Shown: in pieces, positions 36,284-45,316 of the stretch
Layout: each line of letters begins with the position of its first letter
Position numbering within the stretch: the first letter of the stretch is position 1
NCBI RefSeq assembly: GCF_029167365.1
Contig: NZ_JARFNM010000001.1
Location: forward strand, 310,001 to 374,000
DNA: 64,000 bases
Direction: 5' to 3'
Source of the DNA: Amygdalobacter nucleatus
Lineage (GTDB): Bacteria > Bacillota > Clostridia > Saccharofermentanales > Fastidiosipilaceae
Program-made: the position numbers and the translations under genes
The notes under the pieces: generated by a model
The model's input: the letters and a program-made list of their open reading frames with translations, nothing else
Told to the model about the DNA's origin: nothing
The model's database searches: none

Positions 36284-37612
36284 ATGAACATTGCAATGGA
36301 AAAATCGAACTACGCTTCGATTAAAGTGGTTGGTGTTGGCGGCGGTGGCTGTAACGCTTTGACACGTATGTTGATTGAGCCAGCAGAAGGTGTTGAATAT
36401 ATTGCGATCAATACTGACGCGCAAGCTTTAGATGTGACAGAAGCAAATGAGAAGATCGTAATTGGGGATAAAGTGACGCGTGGCCTAGGTGCTGGAGCTG
36501 ATCCACAAATTGGTGCCAAAGCTGCTGATGAATCCCGTGAGGAAATTGCAGACAAAATAGAAGGCGCCGATATGCTGTTTATCACAGCTGGTATGGGCGG
36601 TGGCACTGGTACAGGTGCAGCACCTGTAATTGCTCAGATTGCACATGATATGGGCATTTTGACAGTTGGTGTTGTGACAAGACCATTCCGCTTCGAAGGC
36701 GCTAAGCGCATGATGAATGCTGAGGCAGGTATACGCGAACTTGAACAGTATGTTGATGCTTTGATTGTCGTGCCAAATGATAAATTACTTGAAATTAGCC
36801 AGGAAGATACAACTTTAGTTGACGCTTTTAAGATGGCTGATGAAGTCTTAGAGTTTGGTGTCCTAGGCATTTCAGATTTGGTAACTGTCAATGGCTTAAT
36901 CAACTTGGATATGGCCGATGTTAAACGTATCATGACCAATGTTGGTATTTGTCACTTAGGTATTGGTAAGGCTGAGGGCGAGAATCGTGTCGATGAAGCT
37001 ATCAACTTTGCTATGAACAGCCCATTGCTCGAAACATCTATCGATGGTGCTCGTAAGATCTTGATCAACTTCACAGGTTCAGACATGAAGCTCAAAGAGA
37101 TCAACAAGGCAGCTTCCTTGGTACGTGATGCAGCTTCACCAGAGGCAGAGATCATCATGGGTGCTGTCAACGATGAATCTATGGGTGACCAAATCGCTGT
37201 TACTTTGATTGCGACAGGCTTTACTGATGAGAATCGTAATCGCAACAAGGATACAAACGGTCGCGACCTTTCTTTTGCTAAGAGTCAGACTAGCCCAAAG
37301 GCACAACCAGTTGCTAAGGTTGCACCAGCTATGCCAGATTTCTTGAATAATTCAATGAGCCAACGTGAGAGCCAGCCAACAACATCTCGTTTTGCACAGG
37401 GTAAGATGGCTAGCTTGAACAATAGCTTTGCAAATCCACAGACAAGTGCTTTTGCAAGCAACCGTAATGCATATGTAGCTCCTAAGCAGCCTAATATGCA
37501 GAAGCCAAGTTTTATGAATGGTAATGCTTCATCAACACCTAAGGCAAAAACTGAGAAGAGTACAAAGATTTTGCCTTGGTTCTATTCTGAGGATGAGGAT
37601 GTCAACGAATAA
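36284..37612 (+). CDS. ftsZ: Cell division protein FtsZ
   Basis: A 442-residue tubulin-like GTPase that forms the Z-ring. It has [15 protein letters not shown] at the start, the GTP signature [26 protein letters not shown], and [16 protein letters not shown] variable, Gln/Ser/Asn-rich linker (about 325-425) leads to the C-terminal peptide [15 protein letters not shown]. The tail resembles the usual IPxFLR peptide only loosely and is more acidic. ATG 36284 is preceded by GAGG. Unlike many Firmicutes, no ftsA stands upstream. Confidence 0.97.
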   Translation: MNIAMEKSNYASIKVVGVGGGGCNALTRMLIEPAEGVEYIAINTDAQALDVTEANEKIVIGDKVTRGLGAGADPQIGAKAADESREEIADKIEGADMLFITAGMGGGTGTGAAPVIAQIAHDMGILTVGVVTRPFRFEGAKRMMNAEAGIRELEQYVDALIVVPNDKLLEISQEDTTLVDAFKMADEVLEFGVLGISDLVTVNGLINLDMADVKRIMTNVGICHLGIGKAEGENRVDEAINFAMNSPLLETSIDGARKILINFTGSDMKLKEINKAASLVRDAASPEAEIIMGAVNDESMGDQIAVTLIATGFTDENRNRNKDTNGRDLSFAKSQTSPKAQPVAKVAPAMPDFLNNSMSQRESQPTTSRFAQGKMASLNNSFANPQTSAFASNRNAYVAPKQPNMQKPSFMNGNASSTPKAKTEKSTKILPWFYSEDEDVNE

Positions 37613-37643
37613 TTGTGTTGTTGGCAGTTAGAATATGACGCAT

Positions 37644-37677
37644 AAGGTGCTGATTGCTTTGATGGTCAGCACTTTTT
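37644..37677 (+). terminator. Intrinsic terminator of ftsZ
   Basis: A 10-bp stem with one G-T wobble (37644-37653 with 37666-37675), a 12-base loop, and a run of five Ts at 37673-37677 that includes the end of the right arm. It sits 31 bases after the ftsZ stop. Confidence 0.85.
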
Positions 37678-37700
37678 GTTAAAAGGAAAGGGTAGCTTAG

Positions 37701-38174
37701 ATGCGTTGTCCAGTTTGCAAAGAAGATAGTGACCGGGTTATTGATTCTAGACCGATGGATGATGGCGCTATTATTCGGCGCCGGCGTGAATGCAATAATT
37801 GTAAGCGTCGCTTTACAACTTATGAAAAATTAGAATATCTACCATTGATTGTGGTCAAAAAAGATGGTACGCGTGAGGCGTTTGACCGTGATAAATTGAT
37901 GAATAGTGTGTTAAAGTCCTGTAGCAAACGCCCGATAAGTGCAGAAGATATTAGTCAAATGGTGGATAATATAGAGGGAAGTTTGCATAACTTGTTGAAA
38001 CGGGAAATCCCTAGTCGCACGATTGGTGAACTGGTGATGGATCATTTGAAGGATATGGATGAAGTTGCTTATGTTCGTTTTGCCTCAGTGTATCGTCAAT
38101 TTACCGATTTGGAAGGCTTTCAACAGATTTTAGGCAGCCTTTACCAAAATAAAAAACACGATAATGAAAATTAA
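37701..38174 (+). CDS. nrdR: Transcriptional repressor NrdR
   Basis: A 157-residue NrdR. The N-terminal zinc ribbon is CPVC...CNNC (residues 3-34), with DSRPMDDGAIIRRRRECNNC and RRFTTYEKLEYLPL. The ATP-cone (about 46-136) includes VVKKDGTREAFDRDKL. It senses ATP/dATP and represses ribonucleotide reductase genes. No nrd genes lie in the window. The stop is followed directly by the two-component genes, whose response regulator starts 12 bases later. Confidence 0.96.
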   Translation: MRCPVCKEDSDRVIDSRPMDDGAIIRRRRECNNCKRRFTTYEKLEYLPLIVVKKDGTREAFDRDKLMNSVLKSCSKRPISAEDISQMVDNIEGSLHNLLKREIPSRTIGELVMDHLKDMDEVAYVRFASVYRQFTDLEGFQQILGSLYQNKKHDNEN

Positions 38175-38186
38175 ATGGAGGAAAAG

Positions 38187-38906
38187 ATGAGTGATTTGAA
38201 TTTGTCGAAAAAAGCACTAATTATTGATGATGACGCCAATATTTGCGAACTTTTAAGACTTTATTTCATGAAAGACGGTTTCACAGTTAAGACGGTGAAT
38301 AATGGTTTGGAGGCCTATACAGCCTTTACTGAATATGGCCCAGATATTGTCATCCTCGACTTAATGTTACCTGGCAAAGATGGTTACGATATTTGCCGCG
38401 AAATTAGAAAGACAAGTTCTACGCCAATTATTATGTTGACAGCTAGAAGTGAAACATTAGATAAAGTTGTTGGCTTGGAGCTCGGTGCTGATGATTACAT
38501 TTCTAAGCCATTTGATGCCCAGGAGTTTATGGCTCGCGTGAAGGCTGTTTTGCGCCGCAGCAATGCCAAGATGGAGGGACCAAAGACTCAGACAGAAGAT
38601 AGAGTTTCTTATCCTAATTTCACTGTAGACAAGCTCAGCTATACAGCTGTCGTCAATGGGGTTGAATTGGATATGCCACCTAAGGAGTTGGAACTATTGT
38701 TCTTCTTAGCAACTCATCCAAATCGCGTATTTACACGTGAACAATTGTTGGGTCAAGTTTGGGGCTATGATTTCTATGGTGAATCAAGAACGGTTGATGT
38801 GCATATCAAACGTATTCGCGAACGTATTGATGCAACTGGTGGCTCTGATGTCTGGCAGATCAAGACAGTTTGGGGCGTTGGCTACAAATTTGAAGTAAAC
38901 CAATAA
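38187..38906 (+). CDS. OmpR/PhoB family response regulator
   Basis: A 239-residue regulator. The receiver domain has IDDDAN with the acidic pair, phospho-acceptor Asp58 in VILDLMLPGKDG, the Thr in MLTARSE, and Lys in YISKPFD. The C-terminal winged helix has PPKELELLFFLATHPNRVFT and GESRTVDVHIKRIRERID. ATG 38187 is chosen because GGAGG precedes it; an ATG at 38175 is part of that ribosome site. It pairs with the histidine kinase 24 bases downstream. The target genes are unknown. It resembles PhoP/WalR-type regulators. Confidence 0.92.
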   Translation: MSDLNLSKKALIIDDDANICELLRLYFMKDGFTVKTVNNGLEAYTAFTEYGPDIVILDLMLPGKDGYDICREIRKTSSTPIIMLTARSETLDKVVGLELGADDYISKPFDAQEFMARVKAVLRRSNAKMEGPKTQTEDRVSYPNFTVDKLSYTAVVNGVELDMPPKELELLFFLATHPNRVFTREQLLGQVWGYDFYGESRTVDVHIKRIRERIDATGGSDVWQIKTVWGVGYKFEVNQ

Positions 38907-38930
38907 TTAAGAAAAAGGTAAGCTTTAGAG

Positions 38931-40499
38931 ATGGCAATCTTTCCATGGCGTAAGACGCCTAAGCAGGAAGCAGATAGCACATATCACTTCTTTAATTTGT
39001 ACACTAAGACAGGTCTTTTGATGTGCCTGACTTTTCTAGTGGGCTTTATATTGCTTACTCTAAGCTATTACAATATATTAGCTACATCAATTAACCGCGG
39101 CCGCCTGCTCGAAATGCAGAAGGCGGCTGTGAGTTTTGAAGACTTATTTCGTGATGAGAAGGTTGTGAAAATCAGCGATTTGTATCGCATTCAAGACAAA
39201 ATCAACGACCGCTTGCAGATTATTGCTTCCACCACGAATAACAGTTATGTTTGGTTATTAGATTCAGAAGGCGAAATTCGTTTCAAGTCAGGTATGCCTG
39301 AGAGCTTGAAAGAGGTGTTTAGTCGTTCTTTGAATAGCCGCAATTATATAGTGCCTAGTGGATATAGCGGAGTTGAATTATCGCGTCAAGGTGCAGCCTA
39401 TGATAATGCCTATCGTGGCCTATTTGCCAAAGAAGGCGGTAAGTGGCTGAGTGTCGTTAAACCAATTTATAATGTTTATGGTTCAACTTTGGGAATTATC
39501 CAGATTCATCAGCATGTTGATATTTGGTCTGATTTAACGCTTTATTTGATTAATGGCTGGCTAATGACCTTGATTATCGCTATTCTTGTTGCACTTTTAG
39601 TTATTTATGCTTTCATTCGCCAGCTGTCTCGGCCAATTCGGGCCCTATCTAGCGCAGCAAGATCAGTGGCTTTGGGCGATTTTACCACAAGAGTTAATTT
39701 ACCCGAGTATGCTTGTCAGGACCAAGATGAGGGCATTGCCAAAGATGATTTAGCTAACTTAGTTTGCACGTTCAACCAGATGATTGAACAGTTGGAGCAG
39801 AATAATGCCCAGCAGCGTGACTTCGTTGCTTCCATATCGCACGACTTGAAGACGCCTTTGACTTCCATCAATGGCTTTGTCACAGGCATGTTGGATGATG
39901 TTATTCCACCTGAACAGACGAAGCATTATTTGGAGATTGTTAAGAGTGAATGTTCACGCATGGTTAAACTGGTCAGCGAATTTAACACGGTTTTACAGTT
40001 TGAAAATAATCAGGTCAAATACAACTTTGCTGAGTTTGATATTAACGGCTTAATTAAAGAAGTTATTATTTCGCAGGAAATGCAGATCAATGCTAAGAAC
40101 TTGACGATTCAGACTGATTTAGCTACCAAAGAAGGTAGTGGTATTAAAGTTGTGGGCGATCGTGAGCAGTTGCAACGTGTCTTACAGAATTTGTTGAACA
40201 ATGCCGTTAAATTTACGCCCAAGGACGGGATCATAAGTATTAGCACTTACTTGCCTAAGGGCCAGAAACGCTTTGTGCAAGTACAGGTAGATGATAGCGG
40301 TACAGGTATTCCGCCGCATGAACAGAATCTCGTCTTTGATCGCTTTTATAAAGCTGATCGCTCCAGAACCGGCCGCAGCGGTTCAGGCTTAGGCTTGTTT
40401 ATTTGTAAGACGATTTTGTCCGCCCATGGCCAAACTATTTCGGCTCATACCAGCAATATGGGTGGCGCTAGCTTTCGCTTTACATTGCCTTTGGCTTAG
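38931..40499 (+). CDS. Sensor histidine kinase (HAMP-HisKA-HATPase)
   Basis: A 522-residue membrane kinase. Transmembrane segments lie at about 28-50 and 203-227, enclosing an extracellular sensor domain of about 150 residues. A HAMP domain follows (RQLSRPIRALSSAARSVALG). The phospho-accepting His304 is in FVASISHDLKTPLTSINGF. The ATPase domain has NLLNNAVKFTP, DDSGTGIPP and RSGSGLGLFI. It should phosphorylate the response regulator encoded just upstream. The sensor domain gives no hint of the ligand. Confidence 0.92.
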   Translation: MAIFPWRKTPKQEADSTYHFFNLYTKTGLLMCLTFLVGFILLTLSYYNILATSINRGRLLEMQKAAVSFEDLFRDEKVVKISDLYRIQDKINDRLQIIASTTNNSYVWLLDSEGEIRFKSGMPESLKEVFSRSLNSRNYIVPSGYSGVELSRQGAAYDNAYRGLFAKEGGKWLSVVKPIYNVYGSTLGIIQIHQHVDIWSDLTLYLINGWLMTLIIAILVALLVIYAFIRQLSRPIRALSSAARSVALGDFTTRVNLPEYACQDQDEGIAKDDLANLVCTFNQMIEQLEQNNAQQRDFVASISHDLKTPLTSINGFVTGMLDDVIPPEQTKHYLEIVKSECSRMVKLVSEFNTVLQFENNQVKYNFAEFDINGLIKEVIISQEMQINAKNLTIQTDLATKEGSGIKVVGDREQLQRVLQNLLNNAVKFTPKDGIISISTYLPKGQKRFVQVQVDDSGTGIPPHEQNLVFDRFYKADRSRTGRSGSGLGLFICKTILSAHGQTISAHTSNMGGASFRFTLPLA

Positions 40500-40707
40500 T
40501 AAACTAGGCCTAGTAATTAATTTCGCTGTGTGATTTCTTGGTACGATTTTTTAATTATTGCTTAGAGTATTAACTAAAGTGATAGCGCTTAGAGCACTTA
40601 CTTTATAGTGAGTCCTATTTTCTGGGAGTAAAGGCTGTTTTACAAAAGTTCTATAGCTATACACTATTTCTAGGCCATTTTAGAAGGTGTAGTACGCGTT
40701 TACATGG
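40500..40707. other. Intergenic region after the histidine kinase
   Basis: No gene visible. A perfect 12-bp palindrome ACTAGGCCTAGT lies at 40503-40514, and an imperfect inverted repeat near 40598-40615 (ACTTAC/GTGAGT). Neither is followed by a T-run, so neither is a clear terminator; both could be protein-binding sites. Confidence 0.4.
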
Positions 40708-40735
40708 TTGACATTCTAGCAGCATGTGATATTAT
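40708..40735 (+). promoter_or_regulatory. Promoter of the SPFH-domain gene
   Basis: A perfect -35 TTGACA (40708-40713), a 16-base spacer and TATTAT (40730-40735, five of six). It lies 45 bases before the ATG and AGGAGG site of the SPFH gene. Confidence 0.65.
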
Positions 40736-40779
40736 TTTGATATCAAAGGAAGTTGTTATACGCAAGCCAAGGAGGTTGT

Positions 40780-41799
40780 ATGGAAGAAAAAATATTGCAT
40801 GCCCGTAAAAATGGTTTAAGCATGCTTTTGCTGTTTTTAGTTATGTTATTTGGGGCAGTTGGCCTGATTGTTTATAGTGGTTATAGTATATCTGTCAATC
40901 GTATGCTGGGCTACTTAGGAATAGTAGTTGCTGCGGTATTACTTATTACGGCAATAATTTTGATGTGTGGCCTCAAAATTGTTAAACCAGAAGAGGCTTA
41001 CGTTTTGACTTTGTTTGGTGATTACATTGGCACATTGAAAGAAGAGGGTTATTATTGGTTGAATCCTTTTTGTTCAGCAGTTAATCCTGCTGCTAATACC
41101 CAATTAAGCCAGAGCGGCGATATTGCAAAAACTGTGCAGATAGTAGATGGTAAGCCAGTACCTGCATCAGGCGAAACTGTTCAGTCTAAAGCTATTTCCT
41201 TGAAGCTTATGACACTCAATAATGCTCGCCAGAAGATTAACGATTGCCTGGGTAACCCTGTAGAAATTGGCATTGCTGTCATTTGGCGTGTCACAGATAC
41301 AGCTAAGGCGGTGTTCAATGTCGATAACTACAAAGAGTATCTTTCATTACAGTGTGATAGTGCTTTGCGTAACGTTGTTAGAATTTATCCATATGATGTA
41401 GCAGAAGGTGTCGATACAACAGGTGATGGTAATGCTGATGACGGTAGCTTGCGTGGCTCGTCAGATATAGTAGCAGAGCGTATCAAGCAGGAAATTCAAG
41501 CTAAGGTGCAAGATGCTGGTTTGACAATTGAGGAAGCTCGCATCACCTATTTAGCATATGCACCAGAGATTGCAGCTGTTATGCTGCAACGCCAACAGGC
41601 AAGTGCAATTGTTGCAGCTCGTAAATTAATAGTGGAAGGAGCCGTTGGTATGGTTGACATGGCTTTGCAAGAGCTTAGTCAAAAAGAACTTGTGCAGTTA
41701 GATGATGAAAGAAAAGCAGCTATGGTTTCTAATCTGTTAGTTGTTTTGTGTGGCAATCATGATGCTCAACCTGTTGTAAATAGCGGCAGTTTGTATTAG
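40780..41799 (+). CDS. SPFH/Band 7 domain membrane protein
   Basis: A 339-residue protein with two N-terminal membrane helices (about 16-38 and 48-68), then a Band 7 domain. The start of the domain reads [20 protein letters not shown] with GYYWLNPF, and the end has the stomatin-like stretch [20 protein letters not shown] followed by [14 protein letters not shown]. Such proteins assemble into membrane microdomain scaffolds. The ATG at 40780 is preceded by AGGAGG at four bases. A small ribbon-helix-helix gene follows two bases after the stop, a pairing seen repeatedly in Firmicutes and Actinobacteria. Function of the pair is unknown. Confidence 0.88.
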   Translation: MEEKILHARKNGLSMLLLFLVMLFGAVGLIVYSGYSISVNRMLGYLGIVVAAVLLITAIILMCGLKIVKPEEAYVLTLFGDYIGTLKEEGYYWLNPFCSAVNPAANTQLSQSGDIAKTVQIVDGKPVPASGETVQSKAISLKLMTLNNARQKINDCLGNPVEIGIAVIWRVTDTAKAVFNVDNYKEYLSLQCDSALRNVVRIYPYDVAEGVDTTGDGNADDGSLRGSSDIVAERIKQEIQAKVQDAGLTIEEARITYLAYAPEIAAVMLQRQQASAIVAARKLIVEGAVGMVDMALQELSQKELVQLDDERKAAMVSNLLVVLCGNHDAQPVVNSGSLY

Positions 41800-41801
41800 T
41801 T

Positions 41802-42002
41802 ATGGCAGAGCTTAAGAAACAAATTCCACTACGTTTGAACGTTAAGCTCTATGATTCAATAGCAGCGTGGGCAGAAGATGATTTTCGCTCGGTCAATGGC
41901 CAGATAGAGTATCTGTTAAGTGAGTGTGTTCGTCAACGCAAGAAAAATGGCCGTTATGTGTCAGATGAGTTGGACAAGCCGCTTGATATTGATATTAAGT
42001 AG
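41802..42002 (+). CDS. Arc-like ribbon-helix-helix protein linked to the SPFH gene
   Basis: A 66-residue protein. Residues 5-46 match a ribbon-helix-helix DNA-binding fold: a basic strand KKQIPLRLNVKLYDSIAAWA, then RSVNGQIEYLLSECVRQRK. The tail is short and charged. It starts two bases after the SPFH stop and must share its transcript. Small RHH proteins of this type often accompany Band 7 genes and may regulate the operon or be required for partner stability; neither is proven. Confidence 0.8.
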   Translation: MAELKKQIPLRLNVKLYDSIAAWAEDDFRSVNGQIEYLLSECVRQRKKNGRYVSDELDKPLDIDIK

Positions 42003-42286
42003 CAAGAAAAGTAGTTAGCTAAAATGATATGTACCCAGAAATCTGGACAAATATCTAATTAGACTGAACATATGGATGTCAATCTGTACTTTACAGGTGG
42101 CATCCATTTTGTTTTACACTGGATTCTTCCATTAGCGAATGTATTTTCCTAAATATTTGTTCACATTTAGATTTACATGTAGCAAAGATTTTAGTAAGTG
42201 CTTGTGATTTTTTCCTTAATGATGATATACATAACTTGAAGGTTAGGTAAAAACTGACAAAAGCTTCAAGCAACTGGAGGGCTGAA

Positions 42287-43515
42287 ATGCAGAATATTGT
42301 TAAGCGTGACGAATATCTCAAGCAGCTTATTGCCAAAAAAGGAAACGGACTGATTAAGGTTATTACAGGAATTAGACGTTGCGGCAAAAGCTTTCTTTTG
42401 TTCAATCTCTTTTATTCAATCTCTTTTATGATTATCTAATTTCTACCGGTGTAAAAGCAGATCAGATCATAACAATTGCCTTGGATGATGATATCTTTGT
42501 GCAGTATCGTGATCAAGATAAATTGTCGAAGTATGTGCGCGAAAAAATTACAAATTCTAATATGTACTATATTCTCAGGCTTTATAACGTGCTTAATGGC
42601 CTTATGCATCTGCGCAATGTTGATATTTATGTAACGGGGAGTAATTCCAAAATGCTCACAAAAGATGTACCGACTGCTTTTCGTGGCCGAGGTGATGAGA
42701 TAAAGGTTTATCCCCCTTTTTTTAAGGAGTATTACGATTTTGTCAGTGGCGATAAATCAGATACTTATGAGGAATACGCTTTGTACGGTGGTATGCCACT
42801 AGTTCTAACGAAAAATAGTGATAGGGAGAAGTTGAACTACTTACAAATGCTTTTCACTGAAGTTTATTTCAAAGATATCGTGGAACGTTATGACATTGAA
42901 TTACTAGATGTACTCAGTGAATTAACGGATGAGATTTGTTCTGCTGTTGCTTCACTTACTAATGCCAGTAAAATAGCCAATACTTTGCAAACGCTTAAAA
43001 ATATTAAGATTTCAAGTACAACAGTTTCTAATTATCTGACCTATTTGATGGAATCTTTCTTGTTCAGCAATGCTAAACGCTACGATGTTAAAGGCAAGAA
43101 GTATTTTTCTTATCCGTCAAAATATTATTGTACCGATATTGGGCTTCGCAACGCCAGACTTAATTTAAGGCAACAAGAGGAAACACACATAAGGGAGAAT
43201 ATTATTTACAATGAACTTTTGATTCGTGGATATTCGGTTGATGTTGGGGTTGTGGATGTTGTTGAGACGAACGGAAGAAAAATAGCAAAAAAACAGTGTG
43301 AGATAGACTTTGTTGTAAACAATGGATCAAAAAAATACTATATTCAATCTGCTTTGAATGCTTCAGAGCCAGCAAAACTTGAAAGTGAACTCAGACCATT
43401 AAGAAATACCAAGGACTTTTTCAAGAAGATAATTATAAGCAAAACAAGTATGAAAGCCTGGACAGATGAAGAAGGTATATTGCATCTAGGGCTTTATGAG
43501 TTTTTGTTGAATTAA
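42287..43515 (+). pseudogene. AAA ATPase (DUF4143 type), frameshifted by a 14-bp tandem duplication
   Basis: The frame starts at ATG 42287 behind CTGGAGGGC and reads MQNIVKRDEYLKQLIAKKGN, then a Walker A VITGIRRCGKSFLLFNL. It then shifts at a perfect 14-bp tandem duplication (42401-42414 and 42415-42428) and stops about 20 bases later. Removing one copy restores a single frame of about 405 residues that continues FYDYLISTGVKADQI to the stop at 43515. The rest is a full-length AAA plus DUF4143 ATPase, with VDIYVTGSNSKMLTKDV and PPFFKEYYDF. Everything except the duplication looks intact, so this is a recent or reversible inactivation. Confidence 0.9.
42401..42428. repeat. 14-bp tandem duplication inside the ATPase gene
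   Basis: TTCAATCTCTTTTA occurs twice in direct tandem (42401-42414, 42415-42428) with no mismatch. The 14-bp length is not a multiple of three and breaks the reading frame. One-copy contraction would repair the gene. Confidence 0.97.
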
Positions 43516-43540
43516 AAAATCGCTTGAACTGTAAGCACAA

Positions 43541-43566
43541 AAAGGGCAGACAGTAGCTGCCCCTTT
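43541..43566 (-). terminator. Terminator of the ABC exporter genes
   Basis: GGGCAG (43544-43549) pairs with CTGCCC (43557-43562), extended by AAA/TTT with one bulged C. On the - strand the hairpin is followed by TTTTT, so it ends the transcript of the two ABC genes to its right. It may also act on the + strand after the ATPase pseudogene. Confidence 0.75.
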
Positions 43567-43588
43567 CTTGACTTAACTAGAAAGTCAA

Positions 43589-45316
43589 CTAGTAGCTGAA
43601 GTCAGCTATTAGGCGGCTTTTAGCTTGCAGATTTTGATATACAGGTGAGCTGTTTAACAAGCTTACATGTGTACCTATAGCTTCGACCTTGCCATTAGCT
43701 AGAACAATAATTTTGTCGGCATTTTCGATTGCCTTGAGCCGGTGCGAGATAACAATAACTGTTTTGTTCTGTACTAATTTTGACAGAGCAGCTTGGATTT
43801 TAGCCTCATTGTCAATATCCAAATTAGCTGCAATTTCGTCGAGAATGAGAATTGGTGCATCTTTTAGAAAAGCCCTAGCGATAGACAAACGTTGCCGTTC
43901 ACCACCTGATAGTTCAACACCATTTTCACCAATCTTAGTTTGCCAACCATTGGGCAAGTTGTCTACGAAATCTATATTTGCTAATTTAGCCGCCCTTAGA
44001 ACTTCAGCGTCACTTGCATCCGGTCTTCCGATGCGAATGTTTTCCATGATGCTAGTATCGAAGAGCACGACATTTTGAAAGACGATGGAAAGATAACGAT
44101 AAAGACAGCTTGGTGCAATCTTAGTTAATTCAATACCACCTACAGTAATTGTACCGACTTGATAGTCATAGAAGCGAGAAATTAACCTTAAAAGTGTAGT
44201 TTTTCCACAGCCAGAAGCACCAACTAAGGCAGTAACTTCCCCTTGCTTGGCTGTTAGGCTTAAATTTTGCAAGACTTGTTCATGACTTAAATTATTATCG
44301 TAAGCAAAACTAACATTTTGACAGACAATATCGAAAGAAGAGAGCTTTTGTTCTTCGCCACTTGCTGTTGCTTGTTGCATAATTTCCATGATGCGCTTGT
44401 TCATGGAGTTTAAGTAGTACATCTCCATGAAGAACATATTGGCAATATTGATGATCTCTTTGAATTTAATGCAAGCTAAAGTATAGCCTAGGAAATAGAT
44501 GAGATTGATTTCACCATTTCTCATTAAGATAAGGCCCGTCAGCATCGTGACAGCTAGAGTTAATTCAGAGCAAATATTGGCAAAGAGCATGATAAAAGCT
44601 GAAGAAAATTCTGATTTGATATGAATTTTTTCACTTTCTGACATTTGCTTATCTAGCTTTTCTTTGACAGATTGGAAAAGATTGAAATTGTTAATTTCTT
44701 TAGCTAACTCTATACATTCTTGGAAGCTTTCTGAATTATCTCTTAATTGCAGATAATATCTATGGAATGTGGCAGTTGCGAATTTACGTGCAATAAAGAC
44801 GAAAGCTAAACTGATTAACGAGGGACAAATCACGGCTAATGCCATTTTGTAATTGCCGATGAGCATAAGTATAAATAATAGTGGGGTAAATATGAACAAA
44901 GCTAATAATTTAGGCATAGCATGTGACATGGCATGCTCAATTTGGGTAACGTCATTAATGATAGTTTGTGCTAGGTCAGATAGATTATGCTTGCCAAAAT
45001 ACGATAGCGGTAAGGTAGAAAGCTTTTCAGCAATTTTAATTCGTAAATTCGCCGCTTCCTTGTATGTTGCGTTGTAAGTGCTTTCATATTCAATTGTTAA
45101 AGCTGTGCCTAACAACAACAGACAAATTACAGCAAAAATAATGTAAAAAGCATTACTATGCATTTGATTAAATAGTAGCTGATTCAAAAGTAGTAACAAT
45201 AAGCCAGCTGGTAGCATATTAAAGCAAAAAGTCACAAAGCTGTAACAGACAGCCTTAATTAAGTCACTGGCGCCCTTTTCGGTAATAGCAAAATATTTTC
45301 TAAGCAAGTTTTTCAT
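43589..45316 (-). CDS. ABC exporter half-transporter with fused ATPase (second subunit)
   Basis: A 575-residue protein. Residues 1 to about 310 carry six membrane helices. The ATPase domain has Walker A LVGASGCGKTTLL, signature LSGGERQRLSIARA, Walker B ILILDEIAANLD and H-loop VISHRL. The start lies inside the preceding transporter gene (17-base overlap) behind GGAGGG, so the two proteins are made together and probably form a heterodimer. Pairs like this with an AraC regulator next to them resemble the YbtPQ/IrtAB siderophore-type transporters. The substrate is not shown by the sequence. Confidence 0.88.
   Translation of the reverse strand: MKNLLRKYFAITEKGASDLIKAVCYSFVTFCFNMLPAGLLLLLLNQLLFNQMHSNAFYIIFAVICLLLLGTALTIEYESTYNATYKEAANLRIKIAEKLSTLPLSYFGKHNLSDLAQTIINDVTQIEHAMSHAMPKLLALFIFTPLLFILMLIGNYKMALAVICPSLISLAFVFIARKFATATFHRYYLQLRDNSESFQECIELAKEINNFNLFQSVKEKLDKQMSESEKIHIKSEFSSAFIMLFANICSELTLAVTMLTGLILMRNGEINLIYFLGYTLACIKFKEIINIANMFFMEMYYLNSMNKRIMEIMQQATASGEEQKLSSFDIVCQNVSFAYDNNLSHEQVLQNLSLTAKQGEVTALVGASGCGKTTLLRLISRFYDYQVGTITVGGIELTKIAPSCLYRYLSIVFQNVVLFDTSIMENIRIGRPDASDAEVLRAAKLANIDFVDNLPNGWQTKIGENGVELSGGERQRLSIARAFLKDAPILILDEIAANLDIDNEAKIQAALSKLVQNKTVIVISHRLKAIENADKIIVLANGKVEAIGTHVSLLNSSPVYQNLQAKSRLIADFSY

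Noticed and set aside
40503-40514. Palindrome ACTAGGCCTAGT as terminator of the histidine kinase gene
   Set aside because: There is no loop and no T-run; it cannot act as an intrinsic terminator.
42091-42405. Minus-strand frame of 104 codons overlapping the ATPase pseudogene start
   Set aside because: It lies opposite a recognisable coding sequence with a good ribosome site and shows no family features.
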